From contig DBDH01000024.1 in assembly GCA_002293455.1 (NCBI GenBank), positions 1 to 10,500 of the forward strand: 10,500 nt of DNA. Direction: 5' to 3'. This DNA comes from Treponema sp. UBA937. GTDB lineage: Bacteria; Spirochaetota; Spirochaetia; Treponematales; Breznakiellaceae. Under the pieces are notes generated by a model. It did not search any database and had not been told where the DNA came from. It saw only the letters and a program-made list of their open reading frames with translations. Position numbers and translations under genes: made by a program. Shown one piece after another: positions 1 through 6,402 of this stretch (positions are counted from its first letter, which is position 1; the number at the start of each line of letters is the position of its first letter).

Positions 1-86
1 TTTCTTTCATGCGTTTGCCGTGGAGTCATTTTTCCCGATTCTATGCAAAAAACCCTGGCACGATGATGTTTTTTCAGCTTAGGAGC

Positions 87-115
87 TCGTAGATTTTTCG
101 TTGAAATATCTACGA
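87..115. repeat. Near-perfect inverted repeat overlapping the first promoter
   Basis: TCGTAGAT at 87-94 is the exact reverse complement of ATCTACGA at 108-115. After one T/T mismatch (95/107), the inner arms TTTC (96-99) and GAAA (103-106) also pair, leaving a three-base loop. The right arm and loop edge contain the likely -35 box (101-106). No T-run follows, so it does not look like an intrinsic terminator. It could be an operator, the end of a mobile or repeated element, or a dispersed palindromic repeat; sequence alone does not decide. Confidence 0.6.
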
Positions 116-129
116 TGTTGTGCTATGCT
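101..129 (+). promoter_or_regulatory. Predicted promoter of the AT-rich three-gene operon
   Basis: A -35 box TTGAAA (101-106, five of six consensus bases) lies 17 bases before TATGCT (124-129), which is preceded by TGC and so forms an extended -10 element. The predicted start near 136 leaves a leader of about 33 bases. That leader contains AAGGAG (154-159) nine bases before the TTG at 169. The inverted repeat at 87-115 covers the -35 box, which suggests repression or occlusion by a bound protein. Confidence 0.5.
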
Positions 130-168
130 TATGTTCTGAGAAATGTAAATATTAAGGAGTATTTGATT

Positions 169-396
169 TTGGATTCTGTTATTATAGCCGCTATTATTTC
201 TGGGGCGTTTACTATTCTTGCTGTAATCATTGCTAATTTGATTAAATATCGGAAGAAAGATGCAAAATCTCATGGTGTGAATATAATAAAAAATCGACAA
301 ATGGAGATTTTGGAAACAGAGCTATTAGGTGATGTTAATATTAGATCAAATAAAAATATAAAAATAGAAGGAGGAAAAATTGATGGGAGTCCCTGA
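169..396 (+). CDS. Small single-span membrane protein, unknown function
   Basis: This is a 75-residue protein of no recognised family. Residues about 4-26 form one hydrophobic membrane segment, followed by a basic patch (KYRKK, 27-31) that suggests the polar C-terminal tail is cytoplasmic. The tail (about 36-75) is Asn, Lys, Ile and Gly rich and could be beta-structured. I chose TTG at 169 because AAGGAG at 154-159 is nine bases upstream. An in-frame ATG at 115 would precede the predicted transcription start and add a non-hydrophobic extension. The 3' end overlaps the next gene by 14 bases, with that gene's ribosome site inside this one, so the two are probably translationally coupled. It could be a membrane anchor or membrane-acting partner of the next product; that is inference. 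The coding sequence is AT-rich like its two downstream neighbours. Confidence 0.6.
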   Translation: MDSVIIAAIISGAFTILAVIIANLIKYRKKDAKSHGVNIIKNRQMEILETELLGDVNIRSNKNIKIEGGKIDGSP

Positions 397-1210
397 TTGG
401 CTAGAAAAATTGTTTAAAGTTGTAACACATCGAAACGCTTCCCTAGTCTACATTGCAAATAATAAAGATTCTACGATAAGTAATGTCAATTTCTATATTA
501 CCACCCTACCTACGATTATTTTTCCTGAAAAAAAATCTAGTTTGAGAGATGAATTTAGCAGCCTCAGCGAAAATAATGTTCTGATCCGTGGTGCAAAGGA
601 AAAAGAAATTTATCTTGTAGAAAAACTGCAAAAATTTGCTACAATAACTAAGAAAAACGATCTTGAACCAATAATTCGACAAAAGGCTTTGTTTTCTGCT
701 TTTTCCACACTCCGCAGTTCCAATGATACAGATGACATGTCTCAGCTAGAACTTGAAGAAAAGAAGATATTTATGGACTTGGCGAAGCATGGATGCATTT
801 TCAAACTCATACTAAGTTTGGATATTATGAAAGCATTTTTATACGGATTTAGTAAAGAAGAAATTCTTATTAGAATTGGCGATCTATGTAACACTTGCGA
901 TATATTAAGCAAATATAAAAATGTTCAAATAGTTATTTATCCTGATGCTAATAATTACGATCCTATATGGACGATTGATGATATTTTATATCACAAACAA
1001 TTAAAGTTTGAGGAAAAAAATAATTATAATGATTCATATTGGAATAGCGATGTAAATGAAATCAATAGGTTTAATTCAGAATTTGATCTCGATTTTTTCA
1101 AATTTAAAAAAGAGATGGAAATTAGATTCGATGCTTTGAGTATATCTTCGTTATCTGAATACATTTATCGCTATACATCTGATTGGATAAGCAGACATCC
1201 AATTCTCTAG
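383..1210 (+). CDS. Unrecognised protein, possibly a degenerate phospholipase-D-like fold
   Basis: This is a 275-residue soluble protein with no signal peptide or membrane span. ATG at 383 is preceded by AAGGAGG (368-374) at eight bases, better spaced than the TTG at 380. I do not recognise the family with confidence. Residues about 128-205 read like half of a PLD-like domain: an acidic helix leading into AKHGCIFKLILSLD (134-147), then NVQIVIYPD (180-188) and IDDILYHK (198-205). No HxKxxxxD catalytic motif is present, so it would be a non-catalytic sensor or binding version. An earlier segment, VLIRGAKEKEI (66-76), recalls signal or effector domains found beside such folds. The gene is AT-rich, overlaps the membrane-protein gene upstream and lies 15 bases before a lipid-kinase gene. 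A role in sensing or in a defence-like system is speculation. Confidence 0.6.
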   Translation: MGVPDWLEKLFKVVTHRNASLVYIANNKDSTISNVNFYITTLPTIIFPEKKSSLRDEFSSLSENNVLIRGAKEKEIYLVEKLQKFATITKKNDLEPIIRQKALFSAFSTLRSSNDTDDMSQLELEEKKIFMDLAKHGCIFKLILSLDIMKAFLYGFSKEEILIRIGDLCNTCDILSKYKNVQIVIYPDANNYDPIWTIDDILYHKQLKFEEKNNYNDSYWNSDVNEINRFNSEFDLDFFKFKKEMEIRFDALSISSLSEYIYRYTSDWISRHPIL

Positions 1211-1225
1211 CAAGAAGGGAAAATT

Positions 1226-1906
1226 ATGCAGGATTTGATTGGAATTGTAATTTCTTTCATATATTTTTTTGGACTTCTTTTTCTGTCGAAATTATTTAAA
1301 AAAAACCTTGAATTAAGTCGTAAATTTGTACATATACTGCTGGGGAACTGGTGGTTGATAGTAGTATTCTTTTTCAGTTCAGTTTGGACTGCAAGCGTTG
1401 TCCCTTTCGCATTTATTTTTATCAATTATATTTCTGTAAAAAGGAATAGAAAGGGCGGATTGCTGTCAGATTTGGAACGCAAAACTGGGAAAAAATCTTA
1501 TGGTATCGTGGCTTATCCGATTTCGATGTTGCTTCTTGTAATAATCTCATTTTCATTACTAAAACAGCCTTATATTGGAGGAATTGGGTTACTTGCATTA
1601 TCTTATGGAGATGGATTTGCGGCATTGATTGGACAAAGATTCAACTATAAACCTGTAACTATTTGGGGAAACAGAAAAACTCTTTCTGGAAGTGCAGGAA
1701 TGTTTATTGCTACATTTTTATCTATATTTATCTTTCTGATGATTGTACAACCAGCCTTGTCTTTTGGTATAGTAATACCTACATTGATTGTTGTAGCCTT
1801 AATTTCTTCAGTATTCGAAATGTTTACCCCATTTGGTCTTGATAATATTACCGTACCCTTTTCAGCATTAGGAGTTTTTTATATTTCGGTAAGATTATTT
1901 GGATAA
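1226..1906 (+). CDS. SEC59/DGK1/VTE5-type membrane lipid kinase (CTP-dependent type)
   Basis: This 226-residue polytopic inner-membrane protein has about six or seven hydrophobic segments. Family signatures are visible in order: RKFVHI (32-37), YGDGFAALIG (127-136), GNRKTLSGSAG (148-158), and a late E198 followed by GLDNITVPF (204-212). These match the family of dolichol kinase, yeast CTP-dependent diacylglycerol kinase and plant phytol kinase, related to phosphatidate cytidylyltransferases. The likely reaction is phosphorylation of a lipid alcohol such as diacylglycerol or a polyprenol, with CTP as probable donor by family precedent; the actual substrate cannot be read. ATG at 1226 follows AAGGGA (1215-1220). 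Only 15 bases separate it from the gene before, so it belongs to the AT-rich operon. It could be a lipid-salvage enzyme unrelated to the two unknown genes. Confidence 0.8.
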   Translation: MQDLIGIVISFIYFFGLLFLSKLFKKNLELSRKFVHILLGNWWLIVVFFFSSVWTASVVPFAFIFINYISVKRNRKGGLLSDLERKTGKKSYGIVAYPISMLLLVIISFSLLKQPYIGGIGLLALSYGDGFAALIGQRFNYKPVTIWGNRKTLSGSAGMFIATFLSIFIFLMIVQPALSFGIVIPTLIVVALISSVFEMFTPFGLDNITVPFSALGVFYISVRLFG

Positions 1907-1949
1907 TAGGGTAGACTGATATGCTTGACAAATATAGCCCCTTATGTAC

Positions 1950-1978
1950 TTGCCATGTTTTATCTTGGGACGTATTAT
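1950..1978 (+). promoter_or_regulatory. Predicted promoter giving a leaderless mRNA
   Basis: TTGCCA (1950-1955) and TATTAT (1973-1978) each match five of six sigma-70 consensus bases and are exactly 17 bases apart. The ATG at 1986 lies where transcription should begin, seven bases after the -10 box, and no Shine-Dalgarno sequence precedes it. This implies a leaderless transcript for the pentapeptide-repeat gene. Confidence 0.55.
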
Positions 1979-1985
1979 ACTAAGT

Positions 1986-2576
1986 ATGTTTACAATTAAT
2001 TCTTGTGCGGCCGGATGCGGAAGGGCTTCCATTACCGGAACAAATACTTGCGCCATACATTCGGCAAACCAGGCAAAAGAAGCGGAACGGATCGCGTCGC
2101 TCATTATGGAACAAGAAACGGTTAAAGATATTAATGCCGCGGGGCTGCATTTTATCGGCATCGATTTTTCAAAGCGGAAGTTCTACGGCTGTAACTTTTA
2201 TCAAGCGAAATTCTCCATGTGTCTTTTCTCCGAAGCGTTTATCAGGATGAGTTTCTTTGATTTTTCGACGCTTATTGACTGCGATTTTTCCCATGCCGAT
2301 ATTCAGTTTGTTTCCTTTGCCGGATCGCAAATTCGGAACTGCACATTTGAAGGATCGGAATTGCTTCACCTGAATTTTGGAGGTGCCGGAATTTTCGATA
2401 CGACCTATAATGACTCAAACCTTTACAACAGCCGTTTTATTGGGGCAAACATCGAATTATGTGATTTTATCGATTGTAATATTAAGAAGACTTTCTTTAT
2501 CAAGACCCGAAAGGAAGGCGTTTCGTTTAAATCTTCAAATACCGCGGAAGCGATATTTGACATGGAGGAAGCATGA
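1986..2576 (+). CDS. Zinc-knuckle plus pentapeptide-repeat protein
   Basis: This is a 196-residue protein in two parts. Residues 1-28 hold a C-x3-C-x10-C-x2-H pattern (C7, C11, C22, H25), the form of small zinc knuckles found at the start of many bacterial proteins. From about residue 54 to 185 the sequence runs as degenerate pentapeptide repeats with Phe, Leu or Ile at every fifth position, such as CNFYQ, AKFSM, CDFSH and CTFEG. This predicts a right-handed quadrilateral beta-helix. Such proteins bind partners or mimic DNA; no enzymatic role is expected. I prefer ATG at 1986 to the in-frame ATG at 1944, because a promoter sits between them, neither has a ribosome site, and the knuckle begins shortly after 1986. 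G+C rises sharply here relative to the preceding genes. The stop overlaps the next gene's start (ATGA), indicating coupled expression. Confidence 0.8.
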   Translation: MFTINSCAAGCGRASITGTNTCAIHSANQAKEAERIASLIMEQETVKDINAAGLHFIGIDFSKRKFYGCNFYQAKFSMCLFSEAFIRMSFFDFSTLIDCDFSHADIQFVSFAGSQIRNCTFEGSELLHLNFGGAGIFDTTYNDSNLYNSRFIGANIELCDFIDCNIKKTFFIKTRKEGVSFKSSNTAEAIFDMEEA

Positions 2577-3217
2577 AAGTCTTCTTTCATTATTGCCTTT
2601 ACGGTTTCAGTAATTGTTATATCGTGGGAACAGAATATTCGGAAACGGCTGCCGATAAAAAAAAGGCGGAACTTCGGGAGGCCGTCATTATCGATCCCGG
2701 TTCGATGGATGAACAAATCCTGGATTTTATCGAAAGGCATAATTATTCGGTCCGGGGGATTTTGATTACCCACGATCATCCGAATCATGTTCATGGTATC
2801 AAAACCTTAAAGAAGATTTACAACGCAGATATTTACGCGGTGAATCACATTGTATCCGATTTTAAAACACAGATAATCCATGATGATGAAACCTTCAATA
2901 TCGGTCCGTTTAAGATTCAGGTGATTTCCGTTCCGGGGCATTCATCGGATTCCGCGGCATATAGGATCGGCCATCTTTTATTCACCGGCGACGCGCTTAC
3001 GACCGGTCTTGTCGGCACAACGGCGAGTACTTACGGAGCGGCGATTCAGGTGACGGCTCTGCGGAGCAAAATTTTATCCTTGCCGGGGAATCTTGCGGTT
3101 CTGCCTGGACACGGACCTCCTTCCTCGTTAGAGGCGGAAAGAAAGTTCAACATTGGGATAAATCTGTACGAACAAACAAAGAACCGCAGAAGCCAAATCC
3201 AGACGGACTTCCTATGA
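2573..3217 (+). CDS. Metallo-beta-lactamase-fold hydrolase (glyoxalase II-like)
   Basis: This 214-residue cytoplasmic protein covers a single metallo-beta-lactamase domain. Visible motifs are VIIDPG (38-43), THDHPNH (66-72), PGH (H123), FTGDA (D140) and LPGHG (H180), matching the metal ligands of glyoxalase II-like hydrolases. The usual HxHxDH motif reads HDHPNH, so the aspartate that normally binds the second metal is Asn71. This may mean one metal site or altered chemistry. The length suits small thioester or phosphoester hydrolases, but the substrate is unknown. GGAGG at 2564-2568 gives a good ribosome site and the start overlaps the upstream stop by four bases, so it is co-translated with the pentapeptide-repeat gene. 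It converges on the minus-strand lipoprotein gene across 27 bases with no clear terminator between them. Confidence 0.85.
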   Translation: MKVFFHYCLYGFSNCYIVGTEYSETAADKKKAELREAVIIDPGSMDEQILDFIERHNYSVRGILITHDHPNHVHGIKTLKKIYNADIYAVNHIVSDFKTQIIHDDETFNIGPFKIQVISVPGHSSDSAAYRIGHLLFTGDALTTGLVGTTASTYGAAIQVTALRSKILSLPGNLAVLPGHGPPSSLEAERKFNIGINLYEQTKNRRSQIQTDFL

Positions 3218-3244
3218 CAATGAGCCGTTTCTGCTCCCGGTTGT

Positions 3245-4963
3245 TTATCTGTTCTTTGTTACAGTCCCGGCTCTGAGTCCCCAGCGCGTATTCACGTATT
3301 CCGAGAAAGCCCTTGTTTCTTCCGTAAACAGTTCCGCCAAGAGAGGCCAATAGTTTGATGATGCGTCTTTTTCCGGAAGAACACGGCGCCGCGCCGGATT
3401 GGCATAGATTCTTCCCGCGAGGGTTTCCCCGAAATAATTTCCGGCATTGTTCACTCTCTGCTGAAGGCAGTACGCCATGAGTTCATTTGCCATAAGATAT
3501 TCGTTTTGTGTATCGTAACGCTGAGAAGCAAAATATTCCGTAATAAATCCTTTTGCGGTTGGATCAAGATTTTCCCAGCGGGAACGGCAAAAGGCTTCAA
3601 AATCTTTATCAATAAAATATAAACCGTGATAACATTCATGCACGATAAACAGGTAGCGGAGATACTCAACCGATTCCCTTGAGATAGACACTATCGCGCC
3701 GAAGCCCGGAACAATACCCCCATCCTCGTTCCGCACAATAATCTTTTCGTCGAGAAGCGTTTTTTGTAATTCCAGTTCTTCCCGATTCAGCGGAAAATCG
3801 GTTACACGCGCGGTTTCAAAAAAACGGGCAAGATCTTCCGCGCGGTAATCGTGGGCGTTCCAGCCGTGAAGATGGGCAATTTCTTCATCAGTGGAAAGGC
3901 TTCCCTGAAAGCCGGCCTTTTCCACAAAAAAAGCAAGCCGTTTAAAAAAGCGGTCCTGCACATCATAATCGGCAGTATCAAATATCAATATTTCGGGGAA
4001 TTGATCCCATCTGAACACTTCATAGTTGTCTCTCCGCCACCCTTCCCTGTCGAATGCAACGGCACCGCCGGGACTTAAGGTGATGGGGCGAAGCGGATAA
4101 GCCCTGTTCTCCGAAGATTGCAGAACAGCGGAACAGATTTCCTGACCGCAAATTTCTATAGAACCGGCTTGATTCGTTTTTATGCCGAAATATAAATCCC
4201 GCAATCCATACTGAACAGAATATTCATGATTTCCTATGCTGACATAATTCTTTTTTGCATCATTCACAGAATCTGAAACCGGTTCAAACCCGGAAACATG
4301 TAATTCCGGGGACAGCATCCAAAATTTTTCAGGCGGGTCAATCGTAACAACATCGGCATAATCATTTTCATCAAGATAAGCAAAAGGCGTTGCTTTTAAT
4401 ATTTCATCTTCCTGAATGAGACCGAACCATCGCGGAATCAGTTTCAATGATAACAGATTTAACGAAATACTTTTATGGGAAAACGGCGAAGCATTTTTCC
4501 TGATATTGATAGTAAAAGCATCAATGTTTCCGGGCGCTAAAGGGACGGCATAGGAAATGATTTTCGGAGGCAGTTTCTCAGGATTTACTTCCAAAGCACG
4601 AACCGCAACCGGAAGAATCCAGGCGGCCTGATTATCCCCAAATGAAATTTCCACATCGGAATAGTCATCCCAATCAGAAAGCATTTTTTCAAAATCTTCC
4701 AAAGGCTCGGCTTCGGAACCGGAAAAAGAATAAACTATTTCCAAAGAATATCCGCCAGGAATGCTTACAGGAGCATCTAAACGATACGGCATTTCCTTCG
4801 ATTTTGAGAGCGAAATACTTTCACTCTCAGCATCTCTCGATACGGTACTGAGAATCCTTGTTCCGTCAGGACCTTGAAATAAAACTGATGAAGTTCTTTC
4901 CTCTGTACAGGAAGAAAAGCCCGCCAGTAACAATATCGCTATTACAAGACTGCCGTATTTCAT
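3245..4963 (-). CDS. Large lipoprotein with HExxH metallopeptidase-like domain
   Basis: This is a 572-residue exported lipoprotein. Residues 1-18 are a signal peptide with a basic N-end and hydrophobic core, ending in a relaxed lipobox (FSSC) with the lipidated Cys at 19, as is common in spirochaetes. Residues about 20-330 look beta-rich and match no domain I know. The C-terminal part carries HECYH (442-446), the zinc-binding HExxH signature, inside a hydrophobic helix. NELMAY (493-498) supplies E494 as a plausible third ligand, giving a gluzincin-like arrangement. It probably acts at the periplasmic face or cell surface on a protein or wall substrate, which is inference. It lies 28 bases downstream of the nucleotidyltransferase-like gene on the same strand and is probably co-transcribed. 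The ribosome site before ATG 4963 is weak. I recognise no named family. Confidence 0.75.
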   Translation of the reverse strand: MKYGSLVIAILLLAGFSSCTEERTSSVLFQGPDGTRILSTVSRDAESESISLSKSKEMPYRLDAPVSIPGGYSLEIVYSFSGSEAEPLEDFEKMLSDWDDYSDVEISFGDNQAAWILPVAVRALEVNPEKLPPKIISYAVPLAPGNIDAFTINIRKNASPFSHKSISLNLLSLKLIPRWFGLIQEDEILKATPFAYLDENDYADVVTIDPPEKFWMLSPELHVSGFEPVSDSVNDAKKNYVSIGNHEYSVQYGLRDLYFGIKTNQAGSIEICGQEICSAVLQSSENRAYPLRPITLSPGGAVAFDREGWRRDNYEVFRWDQFPEILIFDTADYDVQDRFFKRLAFFVEKAGFQGSLSTDEEIAHLHGWNAHDYRAEDLARFFETARVTDFPLNREELELQKTLLDEKIIVRNEDGGIVPGFGAIVSISRESVEYLRYLFIVHECYHGLYFIDKDFEAFCRSRWENLDPTAKGFITEYFASQRYDTQNEYLMANELMAYCLQQRVNNAGNYFGETLAGRIYANPARRRVLPEKDASSNYWPLLAELFTEETRAFSEYVNTRWGLRAGTVTKNR

Positions 4964-4991
4964 TTTTTACCCGGATTTGATCCTCTGCCTC

Positions 4992-5771
4992 TTATAAAAG
5001 TACAATTCCTTTCGCGATAAGCTGGGCAAGATTGTATTTCCGCTTGGCTGTTATTTCCGCGTCGTTCCGCAGAAAACTTTCCAAATACGAAGGGAATGAT
5101 TCCGGCAAAACAGGAAGCTGTAACACCTGGTTATAGTAGGCTTTGTGGGACGGTTCAAAACAGCGGTTTATGCAAAAAAGCGTCAGACACGCCTGCTTAA
5201 TAAAACCCGATGAGGCAATCAGATAATGAAAATCATCTTCCTGAATAAATGCCGCTCCTAAATCGCTGAGGAAATGTTCCATTTTTGATTGAGAAGCATT
5301 CCGCATTTGAAACCAGAAATCATCGCTCACATTGGTCAGGCGTTTTTGTATGTCTTTAATCCATTCGTTCCGGGAATACAACACTTCGCCGTTCACAAGC
5401 CGGTAATACCCGTAAGTTCCCGAATCTTTAACCATCCATAACAAATCCTGCTTTGTGTCCGCAATATCCACAATATCATCAACCTTCTGCGTTGATTTAA
5501 ACTCGATGCGGACAGGCATATCCTCCACAAGGAAGCGGTCTTTATTTCCCCAATTCGATGTTTCAAACGCCGCGATGTCGCTGCCGTACTGCGCTTTACG
5601 GTCTTCCAGAGAAGGAATAATCCCCGTATAATAAACATCCAGGATGAGAGCAAAATACGGATCGAGGGTGTCGGGCAGGGCGGATTCATTTAAAGAAACG
5701 CATTCAACCGACGGCCATTCGGAAAATTGTTCCGTAAAACGATCTACTAATTTTTTGGTCTTATATTTCAT
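4992..5771 (-). CDS. Nucleotidyltransferase-like protein with HEPN-like helical C-terminus, probably degenerate
   Basis: This is a 259-residue cytoplasmic protein. Residues about 1-105 resemble the core of DUF4037-type or aminoglycoside-type nucleotidyltransferases: FALILDVYYTG (40-50), then a Trp-rich stretch with FLVEDMPVRIEF (80-91). The helical second half contains LTLFCINRCFEPSHKAYY (196-213), close to the alpha-helical domain that follows the catalytic part in such enzymes. The GS loop is not recognisable and the first aspartate of the usual DxD is replaced (ILDV, 43-46), so catalysis is doubtful. ATG at 5771 follows GGGGA at five bases. The in-frame ATG at 5783 overlaps a consensus -10 box and is unlikely to be used. 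The gene is divergent from the 5854 gene and precedes the lipoprotein gene. Fold assignment is moderate; function is unknown. Confidence 0.7.
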   Translation of the reverse strand: MKYKTKKLVDRFTEQFSEWPSVECVSLNESALPDTLDPYFALILDVYYTGIIPSLEDRKAQYGSDIAAFETSNWGNKDRFLVEDMPVRIEFKSTQKVDDIVDIADTKQDLLWMVKDSGTYGYYRLVNGEVLYSRNEWIKDIQKRLTNVSDDFWFQMRNASQSKMEHFLSDLGAAFIQEDDFHYLIASSGFIKQACLTLFCINRCFEPSHKAYYNQVLQLPVLPESFPSYLESFLRNDAEITAKRKYNLAQLIAKGIVLL

Positions 5772-5781
5772 GATTATCCCC

Positions 5782-5787
5782 ATTATA
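5782..5787 (-). promoter_or_regulatory. Consensus -10 box for the minus-strand operon
   Basis: The minus strand reads TATAAT, a perfect -10 box, ten bases before the ATG at 5771. Transcription would begin near 5775, leaving a leader of only about four bases. No good -35 box is visible at normal spacing, so an activator or a weak promoter is possible. Confidence 0.4.
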
Positions 5788-5853
5788 CTTTGCTAAAGAA
5801 AACCGCACCGGCTTTCTATCGGCATTGTATCATACAAAAGGATTTTTGCATAC

Positions 5854-6402
5854 ATGAAAAAAGAGAATCTCCGTTTAATCGCGCTCATTCCCCACAGAGA
5901 CGTTATGAAAACAATTGATGAATACCGCAGGAAGCTCTTTGAAAACGGATTTTTCGGGGCTTATTCTTTTCCGGGAATTATTCCTTTGATGATCACCCGG
6001 CGTCCTTATACTTTGGCGGCCTTAAAAGAAACGGCGGTGTCCCTCAGGAATATGATTTCCGAAAAAAGCACCGGCGGAAAATTTGTATCAAAAAACGCGG
6101 GCATTGTTGAAGTGTTTCCGGGAATCACTTTAGGCGGCATATCTTTTAATTTTTCTTTAGATGGAACGGTTTTACAGGAAGGAGATGTTCCCCTTCCCCG
6201 CTTTCTGCTTGGACTTGCACTTGTAAAACAGGGAACAGAGGAAAAGTTCCTTCGCTTTGCGGAAAATGTTCCGCAGCTTTCTTTCCGTTCCGCTGCCGTC
6301 GCTAATGTGATATACAGAATCGGGGAACATAATGATTATTCTTGGGAAATCGGTCACCCGGTCTGGCTCCCCTCAACACCGAAAGGGAAAAAACATGGCT
6401 GA
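5854..6402 (+). CDS. 2H phosphoesterase-like protein lacking both HxT motifs
   Basis: This is a 182-residue cytoplasmic protein of no named family. Its layout resembles the LigT / 2'-5' RNA ligase (2H) superfamily. The N-terminus LRLIALIPHRDVMKTIDEYR (6-25) matches the opening strand and helix of that fold. FPGIIPLMIT (39-48) occupies the place of the first HxT strand, and LPRFLLGLALVK (114-125) that of the second. Neither contains the catalytic histidine, and a closing YSWEIGHPVWL (162-172) resembles the terminal strand. If the match is right, the protein has the fold but no 2H catalysis and may bind RNA or a nucleotide. AAGGA at 5838-5842 is a modest ribosome site 11 bases before ATG 5854. 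The end overlaps the DUF167 gene by eight bases. The fold call is tentative; the coding call is firm. Confidence 0.7.
   Translation: MKKENLRLIALIPHRDVMKTIDEYRRKLFENGFFGAYSFPGIIPLMITRRPYTLAALKETAVSLRNMISEKSTGGKFVSKNAGIVEVFPGITLGGISFNFSLDGTVLQEGDVPLPRFLLGLALVKQGTEEKFLRFAENVPQLSFRSAAVANVIYRIGEHNDYSWEIGHPVWLPSTPKGKKHG

Noticed and set aside
47..74. AAAAAAC / GTTTTTT inverted repeat as a terminator
   Set aside because: The stem is only seven AT-rich pairs with a 14-base loop, which is weak and expected by chance in such sequence.
1..92. All three plus-strand frames are open from the window edge, ending at 66, 82 and 92
   Set aside because: One may be the tail of an upstream gene, but the fragments are too short to choose among and none is recognisable.
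110..516. CTACGAT occurring at 110, 471 and 510 as a possible regulatory repeat
   Set aside because: Two copies lie within coding sequence, spacing is irregular, and the motif is too short to claim significance.
1925..1930. Perfect TTGACA -35 hexamer
   Set aside because: No acceptable -10 box lies 16-18 bases downstream; the TTGCCA-TATTAT pair is better placed.
1944..1985. Upstream ATG for the pentapeptide-repeat gene
   Set aside because: It has no ribosome site, and a strong promoter match lies between it and the ATG at 1986.
3222..3273. GAGCCG / CGGCTC pair between the convergent genes as a shared terminator
   Set aside because: The arms are about 40 bases apart, one is inside the lipoprotein gene, and no T-run follows.
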